From: Membranipora membranacea
Lineage: Eukaryota > Bryozoa > Gymnolaemata > Cheilostomatida > Membraniporidae
Assembly: GCA_914767715.1 (NCBI GenBank)
Contig: OU612071.1
Coordinates: 19,526,948 to 19,590,947 of the forward strand
Length of the DNA stretch: 64,000 nt
Direction: 5' to 3'
Positions 16,480 through 28,489 of this stretch are shown here, in pieces. The stretch's first letter is position 1, and each line of letters begins with the position of its first letter. The translations under genes and the position numbers were made by a program. The notes below the pieces were generated by a model. It saw only the letters and a program-made list of their open reading frames with translations, ran no database searches and had not been told where the DNA came from.

Positions 16480-19400
16480 CGGTTTGTCTACGGACTTTAT
16501 AATAAATTACTGTGCTATATATGCTATCCCACCTAAAACCATTCATCTCTTAACAATTCCACTCAGTTTGACTACTCGCTCAAGTATTATCTTACTCTTA
16601 TAGATTTGTCTTCACCAGGACCCGGAGAAGACAAAACAATAACACCGGTTGCCAGTGTGTTTCTACCTTTACTCTAAAAAATGGAGTTTCTCTGCCGACA
16701 AGTCAATTTTAATTTAACCTCACAAAACTAATCATGTTTACTCATTTTTTTGTCTCCTCCAGGTGGTATTAGAGGCCCAGGCCGAGGCGGAGTCTGTAAA
16801 GGTGAGAGGAGAGGCCGAGGCTTACGCTATAGAGGCTAAGGCTCGGGCTGAGGCTGAACAGATGGCTAAGAAGGCTGACGCATGGAAGGAGTACCAGGAC
16901 GCAGCTATCGTGGATATGATACTAGACTCTATGCCTCAGGTAAGATACACTACCTGGACATCACATGACAGGAATAGTAATGTTCTTATATCTAGGTATG
17001 GGAGTTCAACCCCTCTCCCCCCCCCCCCCACTTATTGACAGAGCAAGGTAAGATATCCACTACCTGTACCTTACATGCTCACTGATGGGATGATATACTA
17101 TTGCATGTATATCTCTGATCGACAAAGAGTGAATTAATTCATTTAGCATGAGTACCATCACAAGGAAATTGGTGCGATGACCTGCAGTAATTTTCAGTAT
17201 TTAGGGCGGGTACCTGTTAGGTACTCAAACTAAACGGACTCTGACGATCAGAGATACAAATGATAGTTGTGTAGTCTCGATGTCAGTGTACAGTACATGG
17301 CAGGAATACTAATGCTGTGAGCCTTCAGAACTGACTGACGCCATGTTGCTGGGTGGAACATATCTATAGGCCTAGTGCTATATGCAAATGAGAAAGGACA
17401 AAACTTCACTTTGGGCACAATGTTATGAGTAACAAGTCCAACGCAATGAAAATATTAGGTCCCAAAAGTGTGAATTAGGATTTTTGGGGCTCTCTAAATT
17501 AATTAAAGTTGAAAATGGTCAGTTAGATGCGATTTCGGCTAAGAGAAAAATATCACTTCCTCTGACTCTTGAACCAGCAGATTGCAAATATTGCAAAATC
17601 AAACATTGAGAAGACGGTTGACGCTGAGAATATGCTATCTTTCCAACTGTTGCAATGGAACCTATATTATTCAGGGCCTTAGTTTATAAAAAACTGTAGG
17701 GGAGGCAAGTCCGAAGTGTCACAAGGAGGGGTGCTGTAAACTTTTTCCCAAGCAATTTAAGGCATATAATTAGTTAAATTTTTTTCGCAGTGGAGCCGAT
17801 TCTGACATGTATTATTCAGTCATAGTGTTTTTAGGCCACTGTATTTAGCTTTCTAGGGGGCACTGCTTCCCTGCCTCCCCTATAACTATGGACCTGTTAT
17901 TGATCAGTATTATCTTAATCATCCATGACTCTAGGACTATTAAAATTGCAACTGTGATTAACGGCTGAACCTCAGGGATTTCATCTTTCCCCAGTAACCA
18001 GGAAATTTGCTGAATGAGTGGTTCAATAACTCTGAGGAATGTCGTTGGGTATTACTTGCCTAAGTCTCATACATAGTTTGTCGCATTCATAGCATAAATA
18101 AATGGCTCTCAATCTACCCTCAGATATTTGACATCAATGCTGGTATCAAACTAACAAACCATCACACTGACATGACAATTATCAGGAATAATTCTTCATG
18201 AATTGGCAAGAAAACTAGGATTCATAGTCTGGTTGTTAGATCACAGAGGCTGTAGAGGATTCATTTCTCTCTTGAGATCTGAACACCGTAAATTACGGCT
18301 ACTTTACAATTTGGCATATATACTGGTAGAAAATAAGACCATGATGAGGTTGCCATTGGTACAGCAGTGGAACTGAGCACTCAATACACAGTCTCTTATT
18401 AACACGATAGACATTATTCACCCCTTGGAAATGACATTAAAGTCACTTCCAGATTGTGACGAATGACTTTTTGGACGTGAATACCCATGCCGTGTTAATT
18501 CTACCGAAGTCCTAATTGGCAGCGTGGCTGAATGGTTAGCGGTTGCACACAATGCTGTCAAAGGGATGAGATGCGGGAGAGTCATTCTTTGTCACTTTCC
18601 CACACAAGGCACCCGCACTCAACGGAGCCTGGTAAATGAAGCGGTAAAATAAGACTTTGTGTAATGCGTATGATCAGGGAGAGTGGGATGATATACCATT
18701 TTCTTATGGATTGAGAGTTGCCCACCTCTTCTATGTCATCCAATCCCTTTCCAAACTTACCTGTTATACTATATATAGAAACAGTGATCACATGGTCCTC
18801 TTGTACCTAGCCACTCTAACATATTTATCAGCTGGAAAGATTTCATTTGCCAGCATGGTCACAATAAAAGCATCTACGATGATCATGACGTGTGCAACGA
18901 TTTACTCCAGCTGTCACAGGAAGTTGGTCGTACAGCATTCTATGATAAACTGCTTTTTCAAAATAATTATTCAATTCCTTCTTTGTCATGATGCATGTCG
19001 GTGAATAAGATAAAAAGTATATATATTTATATATATATACATAATAAGAAAATACCTACATGTGATAACATACTTCTACCTCTCCTTCTGATCTGTAGAT
19101 CGCGGCAGAGGTAGCGGCTCCCCTCGCTCAGTGCAAGAAGGTAACACTAGTATCCAGTGGTAAGGGTGATGTAGGAGCGGCTAAACTTACAGGAGAAGTA
19201 TTCGATATCATAGAGAGGATGCCTAAGATGGTGGAGAGTATGACTGGTGTCGATCTGAGCAAGGTAAGTTTGACCACACAAGTTTTGTCTTTAAAGTGAT
19301 TGTGATGGAATCAGGTATCTGGTATCATTCTGGAGTTCTTAGTGTAATATGGGTCCTTAAGGTACTAACTACGAACTTTTTTCATGATGAATACTTTATT

Positions 19401-19510
19401 ATAGGTATAAATGTTAGTGTAGCGGATGCACATTCTATACTGTCATGTTTTACCATTTGCACTTTTGTTGTTTTCAGATTGTAAAGAGTGCATCATCTGG
19501 CAGACGATAA
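11116..19510 (+). CDS. FLOT1: Flotillin (flotillin-1-like), SPFH-domain membrane scaffold
   Basis: Scaffold of detergent-resistant membrane microdomains, bound to the cytoplasmic face of plasma membrane and endosomes. Ten exons: 11116-11161, 11635-11801, 12137-12280, 12804-12962, 13755-13846, 14602-14719, 15173-15361, 16763-16939, 19099-19263, 19478-19510. They total 1,290 nt (429 aa; human FLOT1 427), all in phase. It starts [16 protein letters not shown]. The SPFH/PHB domain covers about residues 5-190 ([28 protein letters not shown]). A flotillin coiled-coil region with EA-rich repeats follows ([31 protein letters not shown], about 180-345). The start and the SPFH sequence are closer to FLOT1 than FLOT2. 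The residue aligned with the palmitoylated Cys34 of human FLOT1 is Gly35, but a Cys17-Cys18 pair precedes it. It shares a divergent promoter with ATAT1. Confidence 0.95.
14090..14151. repeat. Perfect 21-bp hairpin built from a duplicated 11-mer, flotillin intron 5
   Basis: Arms 14090-14110 and 14131-14151 are exact inverted complements around a 20-nt loop. Each arm is a near-doubling of GGATCATAGTG. This could be a remnant palindromic element or a small-RNA hairpin. Confidence 0.75.
16447..16477. repeat. (AC)n microsatellite, flotillin intron 7
   Basis: About 15-16 uninterrupted AC dinucleotides. Confidence 0.95.
17080..17288. mobile_element. CACTGA-family MITE, copy B, flotillin intron 8
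   Basis: Aligns along its whole length with copy A: CACTGATGGGATGATATACT at the left, AGAGTGAATTAATTCA inside, and GATCAGAGATACA then GATGTCAGTG at the right. Same orientation on the plus strand as copy A. Confidence 0.7.
18518..18600 (+). repeat. tRNA-derived SINE fragment (tRNA-Ser/Leu-like head)
   Basis: GCAGCGTGGCTGAATGGTTA resembles the 5' half of type II tRNAs with its A box (TGGCTGAATGGTTAGCGG). No clean B box follows, so only the head is recognisable. It lies in flotillin intron 8. Confidence 0.35.
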
Positions 19511-20737
19511 TCTATTGAATGATTCTTGAACAACATTTCGTCGTTTTTGGTGATTAATCGCCATCATTTCGCATCAACGTTGCAATCAACACAAAATATA
19601 AAATGCCATCCGAGATCCTGACGATATCGACAATGTTGATCAGATATTCAGCAAGGTAGTTACCTCCCATTGTGTCAAGCAGCAGCTTTTATAATATTAT
19701 AATAAAATATTATTATATTATAGTTTAATGTTATAATATAATATTATTTTGTAATATATGTAAATGTATTTTGCTGCTGACCCTGTTTTTTTGGCGTTCA
19801 TGGCGTTCTAACATAACAGTATTGTGATATGTAATATTATTATTACTCATTTGTTACAAAATTAGTCATTATTTTATTCAAATGTACAATAAACATACAT
19901 TTATGTACATTGATTTTCTGTGTTTTGCTAGCTTAGCCCGGTTTTTATTGTACCTCTCAGATGTCGTGTCGTGTTTTTTTATTGTGCCAACACATTATCT
20001 GCTAGTTGGCTGGGTTTGACAATTTGATTTTGAAAAATGGGAAAATAACAACTAGCCCGCATATCTAAAATTTCATTCACATCCTAATAAAAGTTTGCGG
20101 CAGTCCCAGTGTTAAAATTGGTAGTCAATTTTAGGAGGGAATTATCAGTTACTGTGTATCTCTGACAAGCCAATGCAGAAAAATTGATTTCTTTATCGAT
20201 TCTAACTCGGGTTAACGATGTGTTTATTTTTCTTCATTTCTAGATTTACTATCCCTGAACATCATCATTACTAATTGTGATAATCAATTTTTGTATTAAT
20301 TTGTCATTATTACTATTTAGTTTAATAAAATAATTAAAATGTATTAATATAAAACATTGTCTTTCGTAAAACTCTGCCTGATGAGGAACATGTCACTGAC
20401 TGAGTGCCGCCCATATCTGAGTGATGGCTGAGCACTACCTAAGTTGTCTGCCCATATCATGCTTATTATGATTCTCAGCATTGATCTACACCGATGACTT
20501 TGTGATTAGCCAATGCTCTGATCTGATTGACTGGGCGGCCAATCAGATCCAACGTATGGCTAGTTGTGGACCCGGTGAGGAATAAAGTTACAGCAATATG
20601 AAGAGTTGAAGCTCTTCCTTTCACTCTCAAATAGTCCGATTGTTTATAGATCAGATTTTAACAAATTTGCCTGCATTTGGAGTTGCTCCCTTCTGAGCCG
20701 CCAGCTGCATACAGAGTCCTGTTTGACAGAACTTTAT
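19511..20737. other. Shared 3' region between convergent flotillin and the TIR-TPR gene
   Basis: No coding frame of interest. It contains an AT-rich block of TATAATATTA-type words at about 19690-19765 and a poly(A) signal for flotillin at 19888. For the minus-strand gene, the nearest AATAAA on the minus strand is TTTATT at 20223-20228, about 510 nt past its stop. Confidence 0.6.
19888..19893 (+). terminator. Candidate poly(A) signal of flotillin
   Basis: AATAAA about 378 nt downstream of the flotillin stop, followed by T-rich sequence within 30 nt. Confidence 0.55.
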
Positions 20738-23700
20738 CTAGGTTGTTGGTGGCTGTGTTGTGGTGACATCTATTTGAGCTATGATATCCCGTGTGTCTGA
20801 GACCTTCTTGTGATTCAGCCCATGTGTCACCTGTCTAATCTCGAGAGCCTTCTGGAGTTTTTCCACAGCTAAGTTTAGTTTTCCCTCAGACTTGTACAGC
20901 ACTCCGACGTTGTGTAGAGTGTCAGCCACCTTATCATGGCTTTCGCCTAGCTCAGTCCGGCTTATGGCCAGTGATCTGTTATAGTAACTAAGCGCGGTGG
21001 TTAGATCACCTCTACGTTGGTAAACCTCGCCTATATCGTTATAGCACTCCGCTACTGCCGGATTATTGTCACCTAATGCTTTACTGAAGTTAGCGAGTGA
21101 TTTATTTAGATAATCTTCAGCTTTATCTAAGTCACCCTTTGTTGCGTAAATCCCGCCTAGATTGTTGTAGGCGATTCCGACTGTTGGATTGTTTTCACCG
21201 AATGTTTTCTGTTTGATGGCAAGTGATTGTTGGCTGTATCTGAGGGCTTCATCAAATTCTCCTTTGTTTTCGTAGATCAGCGCCATGTTGCCATAGATCG
21301 AAGCCACATTAGGATGGCATTGACCTAGTGTTTTTACTGTAATCGTGAGAGACTTATGGAAAAGCTCAAAAGCTCTATCCATGTCACCTTTCACATAATG
21401 TATATGTGCCATGTTGGAGTACACACACGCCACGTTAGGATGATTCTCACCTACAGTTTTGAGGTAGATACCGAGAGAGCGTTGGTGATTCTGCAGTGCT
21501 GCCTCATAAAACCCAAACCTCTGCATGACGGTGGTACTGTGAGTAGCGAGGATATCGTTCTCAGGCTCCCTCTGTATGAGAGATTGGAGCTGCTCCACAT
21601 ACCAGCTTCTCAATCCATCCTTCACTTGCTGATTTACGCACAAGAACCCACCGTCTGACCTTTGAATGACCTCGAAAATCATTTGCCTATCCGTGTCAGA
21701 CTTGGCCTCTGCTTTCTCCGCTTGTATATCTGATAGAGCCTTCGTGACGCAGTCAGGGTTCTCCACCACGCCGGCACTCAGCTTATCTACCTCACTAGTA
21801 GGCAGGTTAATAATCAGCTCAACATCCGATTCCTCTAAGGCTTTGTGTATCTCAAAGAGGCACCAGGCTCTGTGTAGTGGTATCGGATCATTCCAAGGTG
21901 ACAGCGTGAGTAAAACCTGCCCAATACTTCGTATACTATCCCTAAAAGTCGTGCTGAACCAGTGGAAGTCTTTGGAGGCCACTTCGTTTTGGTTGTTTGT
22001 AAAAAGGTCGAACCAGAAGTAAGCATCCGGGTTCTTCATGGCATGTTGTTCCATAATGTTGACTACAACATCATAAAAAGAATATCTCCAGGCATGAGAC
22101 ACGAACACAGTGGCTGAGGATATAAGAGGCGCTCCGGTAGTATCGTCACACATATCTGTGTACTTGTGAGTGTAAGGCTGGTTTGTACCGATAGTCTCGG
22201 GTTTGACGAAGGCAGAGTTGATCTGAGACGTGGTGAGATGGTCTGCTTTTATACTCGGATGATCTTTGAGGAATTTTTGAATAGCTGTGATGTGTAGTCC
22301 TACCAGTACTGTGTCTAAAATTTAATTAAATTGAAAATTAAAATTGATTCAAATTAATGATAAGACACAATAGCTTAAATAATCTGCTCTCAACAAAATC
22401 TTATAGTACTTATCCGAGTTGCTGCATATTTTTAAAAGGGTCAAAATTGCCGAACTCTACAATACCCTAGAGATAAAAAAAACAAAGGAGGAAAAGTTCC
22501 TCAATCAGTGCAGGCTTGAAATAGTGAGGTAGAGAACATTTACTCAACCTCAGGTCCTCATATATTTAATCACCACCTCACCTTTGAATTAAAATTGGCG
22601 CTAGCTAACATTTAGTCACTTCCTAACTATCTCACATTTTCTCCTATGGATTAATTTTTTTCATTTTTTTTTCATATTTTTTAACACTTTTATTGGCAGT
22701 CTATTTCATTCCAGTAACGGAATGTTTTCCGAATAGTGCCGGAAAAAAAAGGAATAGGAAAATCACATGCTGTAGCGGGTTAAGGAGTGTGTTACGTACC
22801 AGATTTATTTTCTGTACCTGTATCCATAGTGTCAGCGGGAGTCGTCTCATCGTCAGTAGTTTCTCGTTTCACTTCGTCACCAGACTGATGAATATCACTA
22901 CTGTGTGTTAGCTTGTCAGGATCAGAAGCTTCGTCGCCTATGAGCAAAATCAACAACAATATAAGCACTATTTTATTTAGCAGACAATATCATCCCAGAC
23001 AGATGTTTTACATAAAGTGCCAGAGAATCAACAACAGATATTATTGTTATTGTAATTCATTGATATAAATGTTTTAAGAATGCACTAAATACAACTTTAA
23101 TGACAGATCAGGCAGTTTGGGACAAACTTACTGGTCAGATTACTGAATAACCTGGAAATTTCACTCCTGATTAGAGAAAAAGTTGTCTTCTTTTTTTGTC
23201 ATGAGAGACAATTCCAGGTATATAAATTCAAACGAGATAGGGAAAATTCCTGATCTGATTTGAAACAAAAATCGAACAGATTCAACATATTGTCATTATA
23301 TGGCTTTTATGAACCATATCTTGCAAATGATGATCTGAAGGCCTGCCGCTAATTTTATTTTGCGCTGGATTTCAACCAAGCACATTGGCAAAAGTTTAAA
23401 AAAACTCCGGCTGCGTCAATATACACATTTCCACAACAAGAGTTGCCCATCAAATTGATACTGCTGCACCAAATTGTTGAAGTATGAAGCAGGCAAGGTG
23501 TACCTGGTGTATGTTTCGTCGGTGACTCTCCTCGTGAGGTCATAGACGAAGACTTTTCATTTATTGTTTTGTCAGTTGAATCTTTTGGTTGCGTACTAGT
23601 TCTTAAATTGCTACAGCTAGCCTCATTCCTCACAACTGGTTGTGAAATGTTGGTTTCCTCTACAAAAGGATTTATGCTAATCTATGGCTAAATAATATTT

Positions 23701-24529
23701 GTACTACAACATAAAAGTGATCAGTTTTACACTTAGCTGTTCTCGCACCAAATTAAAACAGGGCAAGGCTGTAGCTAAGGCAAATGGCAAGGATTGGTAC
23801 AAAGCAATACCAGGTTGGGTGTGGTTAGCTCTTCATATATGGTCTGGTTCAAAGCGTCAGCCACAAATGCGTTTAATAGAAAATCACTCAATCACTGAAG
23901 AAGTGCTTCTGACGTGGATAACTCAATTATAGTGTTTCGGGCCCCTGATTTTGCTTACTAGTGTGGCAGTGGCTCTCTTCTCCCATGCCCCCCTATAGTA
24001 ATAAGTGGAGGCCTTACCTGGTGTAAGTTGCGCAGGAGACGCAGGGTGATTCACAGCTGTTGCTTCTGTTGTGCTTGCTGTTATGTCAGCTATTGCGACA
24101 TTCGTTTCCTCCTGTTTGCTTGACTCACCGATTGCTTGAATGCCCGATACTGTTTCAGCCGTGCTAAAGTCTTCTACAATAAGTTAATTAAGATTGCATC
24201 TATATGGTGAGACATGACATTATGACCATATGTTGGCTTCTCCTGAATGTCAATCAATCTTCATTCAACAAAAGAAAGGAAAGTTACCTCATCGCTTAAC
24301 TTTTTATAATATCTTCGGGATAAATAGGCAAACACCTACAATGATCTTTATATTGAGAAACAAGAGTGTGGGAGTTATCTTTAGTCATAGGTTACGGTAC
24401 ACTCCGAGTAGCATCATTACCTGAATTGTAAGCCTCAGTCTCCTGCTGCTCATTATCATGTGAGGATTGAGGCTGTTTCGACTCCGCTACCGTATCCTTT
24501 GCCGTACTTGTGCTATGTCCGCAACCCAT
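20738..24529 (-). CDS. TIR-like / TPR (kinesin-light-chain type) protein with N-terminal acylation signal
   Basis: Five exons on the minus strand: 24421-24529, 24018-24173, 23504-23659, 22800-22937, 20738-22314. They total 2,136 nt (711 aa), all in phase. The start MGCGHSTS fits N-myristoylation (Gly2, Ser6) with Cys3 for palmitoylation, so membrane anchoring is predicted. Residues about 10-185 are a Ser/Thr/Glu-rich linker coded by short phase-1 exons (two of exactly 156 nt). A TIR-like domain at about 253-345 has VFVSHAW (256-262), WFDLF (287-291), LSPWNDP and RAWCLFEI (336-343). Its Glu341 sits in the WCxxE position that is catalytic in NAD-cleaving TIR domains. From about 445 to 695 there are six 42-residue TPR units of KLC/NPHP3 type. 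A role in innate signalling or NAD turnover is inference; TPRs suggest a ligand- or partner-binding sensor. I do not recognise a named orthologue. Confidence 0.85.
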
Positions 24530-25495
24530 TTATCCTCAACAGCAAACAGTCTGTAGTCTCACATATATCAGCTAGCATCTAACTAGTACTACTATTACAT
24601 AGACACAAAAGGCTCAACACGCTCTCATTTAGCTTTTATTCTGAGTTGCAGGTTAAAAACTAAGATCATTCATCTCATATATTAATAGTATAGCGGCCTA
24701 TCCATCTTTTCTTTTGTTGTTATTGCGTTGTTGAACTGCTACCACTGCTGCCGCATGAGTGTAATGAATTAATGATATTTTAGTGCATGTATTATTTTTA
24801 ATCAATGAAATAACAATGCTGCAAATTTCATAATTCTTGGAAACTCTTACTTCATTTTTATTTTCTTTGTTACGTTGAACTGCAAAGGGTCGGTGAAATT
24901 CACCTACGCACACGCCCACAGCTTTCCAAATATTTGGTGCAAATCAGGAAAATAAAATGTCAATCAATTTCTAGCCAACTGATAGTTAACAAGGATCAGA
25001 ATAACTTTGCCTTATCAGCATTAATGAGGAAACAGGAGGGCTCTGATAGTTGCAGTTGCAGTATGCAGCTTGTGATCTTTGAGGTCCATGCATCGGTAGT
25101 CAGTTCTGATTTTTTGCTGGCACACCACTTTCCTTAGCCAGGTCCTGGAACTTGAATAAAAATACCGGAGGAACTGTTTGTTAGCACATGCTGTAAAGAG
25201 TTCCGCTCTGCCTCTTTGGTATGAAGAGTAGACTGGTATCAAACGGGTATTGGTATATACTCGGCGTCAGTGAAGTCAGTCCTCGTACCTGTACTCAAGA
25301 GGGGACAACTCTCTTACTTGCTTTCTCTAAATGTCAAATTCAAACAACACTTGAAAATGGTGATCATAATATTAGTCTTGTGTTGCATATTCATGTAACC
25401 TCAGGTCAGTCAAGGGTGCAAAATGAACCCTGGTAAAGTTTATTTTCAGTGGACCAAAGTTAAGTGTTACGCTCATCCTAATAAGTTAGGCTGTC

Positions 25496-25517
25496 GGGGT
25501 GGGTGGTTGGGTGGGGG
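25496..25517 (+). other. G-quadruplex-prone motif next to its C-rich complement
   Basis: Four G runs of 3-5 separated by 1, 5 and 1 bases, followed at once by CACCCACCCCC, so the block could form either a G4 or a GC hairpin. It is isolated in AT-rich sequence. Confidence 0.55.
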
Positions 25518-25628
25518 ACACCCACCCCCGCAGCCTGCCCAGGCTACATTTTATTGTCACCCCTAAAACAACAATATTGGCCGTGTGACAGGGCTAACCC
25601 CGTCCTTGTACAGGGGTGTGTCAAATAG

Positions 25629-25696
25629 ATGTGATATGCCTGTGAGACAAATGTGATATGCCTGTGAGACAAATGTGATATATATCTGTGAGACAA
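25629..25696. repeat. 22-bp tandem repeat, 3 copies
   Basis: The unit ATGTGATATGCCTGTGAGAC plus AA is repeated at 25629 and 25651; a third, slightly longer copy starts at 25673. Confidence 0.85.
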
Positions 25697-26623
25697 ATCT
25701 CATGGTCCCCAAAAGGGGCACATATTAGCCATAAAAGTAAGGTTTTTTTTTATTATTTTATTTATCATCCAGAAAACCTACGGATTTACCAGCTTCACTA
25801 GATCAATGTTTTTGTGTGACTGGTCGTGTATTGAGTAATTTGTCTCCATTACAATAAATATTAGAAATTTATTTTGCTATCATTATTTATTTGCCGGTCA
25901 AGTCACTATCACATATGAGACCATGCACAGCAATTATAATTGTAAAACAAACAAGTGAATATGTTAAAAATATTATTATCAAGGAATATAATTATTAATA
26001 TATAATTATATATTATATATTATATAATTATTATATTGAGAATTTTATTATAAGTGAATATAATACACATATCGGTCAGATAAAAATTTCTACTCTTTAT
26101 ATCACGGATAGTGAATGATGCATTATGTGAAGCGTATAAGTGACAGTGGGTGGGCGATGAATTATTACTTACTACCTTAGCTGATGTGTGGACTGCCTTC
26201 CATCCTACCTTTGTGACTTTACTTCTCCTTCCTCTTTGCAGGGCCTATACATACCCCCGTATCTCTAGCTCTTATACTTATATTGAATGTTTAGAGCGCA
26301 GGGCAGTTGGCGCTTTCTATATATAATTTCATTATATTGTTATATTTTATCATCATATTTTCTCATTGCTTACATACTTAATGATGAACTTCTAATAGAT
26401 TTTATTGTTGTATTAGCTACAGGCTTTATTATAAAATATCACTTTTGATTCTTATATTTTATTTGTACAGCGCTCAGAAATCCTTGTTCTAAACAATTTT
26501 TATTAAGCGCTATAACAATAAAATTTATTATAATTATTGCTTTTTTCTATAATACATCTTTTATTTGCATTTCAAGGTTATATTTTACACTTCTCACTCC
26601 AGTACAACTATCTCGGATATAAT

Positions 26624-26641
26624 GGGGGGGGGGGGGGGGGG
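26624..26641. repeat. Poly-G run
   Basis: 18 consecutive G. Its length in the assembly is likely to be unreliable. Confidence 0.9.
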
Positions 26642-27152
26642 AAGCCTTCTCTCACTCTCCTGTCATTACATACATGATCTTAGATAACTAAATTACGTGG
26701 TGTAATTATTTTGTTATTGACAGCTTTCGAGTGAGAATTTACCTAAATACCAGTATGAGATTATGGGATAATGGTAGTTCCAGCCATCGCTTATTTTCTA
26801 AACACTTGCGTCCTTTTGTAATTCACACACCTAATACATCAATTTTGACATTGCACTGTGCTGCGACCAGAATGATTACAAGTATCTAAAAAAGCTAAAA
26901 TCCTAAGGCTTGCTCAAAATTGTGCAATTGCAAAATTTGCATGGGAGGTGGCATGGGGTTATACAAAGGATAGCAAGCAATTTTAGAACTAGCAATGTCT
27001 TAGCAGGTGATCAGTAAAAAAAGCATTGTAATCATCTACCAAGTGCAGCTTTTCCAAGTCAAAGTTTGGGTCATAGACATCTATGACCTATTGTCCATGG
27101 TTTGGGTATATAACTAGTGATCAGCACAGTGCATGTTGCTCTTCTGCTCCAG

Positions 27153-28489
27153 ATGCTGCTTGGACAGGACGAGCCACAGCGAGACACAGAAAAGCTATGG
27201 TAAGCTACTGCATGGCTGTCTAGCGTTTTGGATAGGTCTGTCATTTGATGGACTGGATTGAATATATTTGAATATTATATATATTTTGAATATTACATGC
27301 GTGTAGTCATTGTGTTGCCTGATAAATTTATTGTTTGATCTACCTTGATCTTTACCATGCCGTCAATGCAAGATGAATCAGGAGTTCACAGCGTTGTGTG
27401 AAACAGATCTATAGTCTAGGGTGTCGACTCCGTGATTTCTCATCGAAAAAATTTTTTACTGAGGACCTCAATTTTGATGCTAATTTCATTTCTTAGTCAC
27501 TTTGCTTGGTTTCACTATGTCTGATGCAACACTTGGGTTTCTCCAACTCTTTTGGCAATTTAAGCTTATCAAAGCGCGGAGTGCCAGTGTTCTTTAGTCG
27601 GTTTAAATTTGTCTCCTGCACTTTTTTGCTTTATAGGGTTAAAGCATTGAGCATTTAATTAAATGTAGTGATTGTCTTTTAGTTATTAGCTTAATTAAAG
27701 CTGGAACTGGTGAGTGCATTAGTTTGTTTGTCAAATTTTAAAACCCTCTTTTCAGAGATATTTACATAAAATAAAAATTTTTACTTGGTGCCTAAAATTG
27801 CTAAAAAGAATACCCTTTGTATAAGGTGAAAGCAAATATAAAATAGATAAATTTAAAAAAAATCAATACTGACTGACTAAATGTAACTTGTGTTACACAG
27901 TATAGCTTGGCCTCTTTTATTTGTTCTCCTCTTCGGTATATAAAAATCGGATAACTTGGTGATTGATCAATTAGGCCTTAAAACCGTTTTCTCGATTAGT
28001 CTCTTCCTCAGTAAGTGTTCTGAGTTAGCGTATGTAATGGCACTGTTGATTTAGCATATGTGATAGTGTGCTGATTTTGACAGCTGCTAGTCAATCACAG
28101 TAGTGCTCCATTAGGGTAAACGATGCCAATCTCTGTGTTTGGTTGGGGTGCAACTCTCCGATTTAATGTGTTGGCTCTGAGTGGATTTTGCTATGCGTCT
28201 ACCTACAGTAAAGATAATAATATGGAAATAATTAAAAAAAATTAGAAGACGCCTCATAATTTGTTCCTTTTTGTATTTCTAGGCACAGCAGGAGGACGGA
28301 GCAGAGGATCATCTTGTGGATGGATACAGACTAAAGTGGATCGTCATGGACTTCAACGGACCTGCAGCGGAATTCAGCAGACTTCAGGAGATCTCAGTTC
28401 ACTTCAGTGGAACATGGATGACTACTTCAATGGCAGCAATTAATGTTCAACAACAAAATACGCCCGCAACCGCCGAAAACCGACCGTAA
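27153..28489 (+). CDS. Possible two-exon 3' end of an unrecognised transcript
   Basis: Exon 27153-27199 lies between CTGCTCCAG and GTAAGC. Exon 28283-28489 follows TTGTATTTCTAG and stays open to a TAA at 28487-28489. Joined, they read about 83 residues, including DHLVDGYRLKW and EFSRLQEISVHFSG. Good splice signals on both sides and an in-phase join are the only support. No upstream exon was found and no domain is recognised. It may be a long non-coding RNA or a mobile-element exon. Confidence 0.25.

Larger units (their letters stand above)
24530..27152. other. Non-coding stretch
   Basis: No credible exon seen. It holds a G-quadruplex-prone block, a 22-bp tandem repeat, AT palindromes around 25970-26040 (TATATAATTA words) and an 18-G run at 26624-26641. 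The promoter of the TIR-TPR gene should lie in its first few hundred bases, but I could not place elements. Confidence 0.5.

Noticed and set aside
21356-22022. Plus-strand frames of 100 and 118 codons opposite the TIR-TPR gene
   Set aside because: Antisense shadows of a strongly supported coding exon.
20738-22153. A kinesin light chain gene
   Set aside because: The TPRs are of KLC type, but the KLC coiled coil is missing and a TIR-like domain and acylation signal are present.
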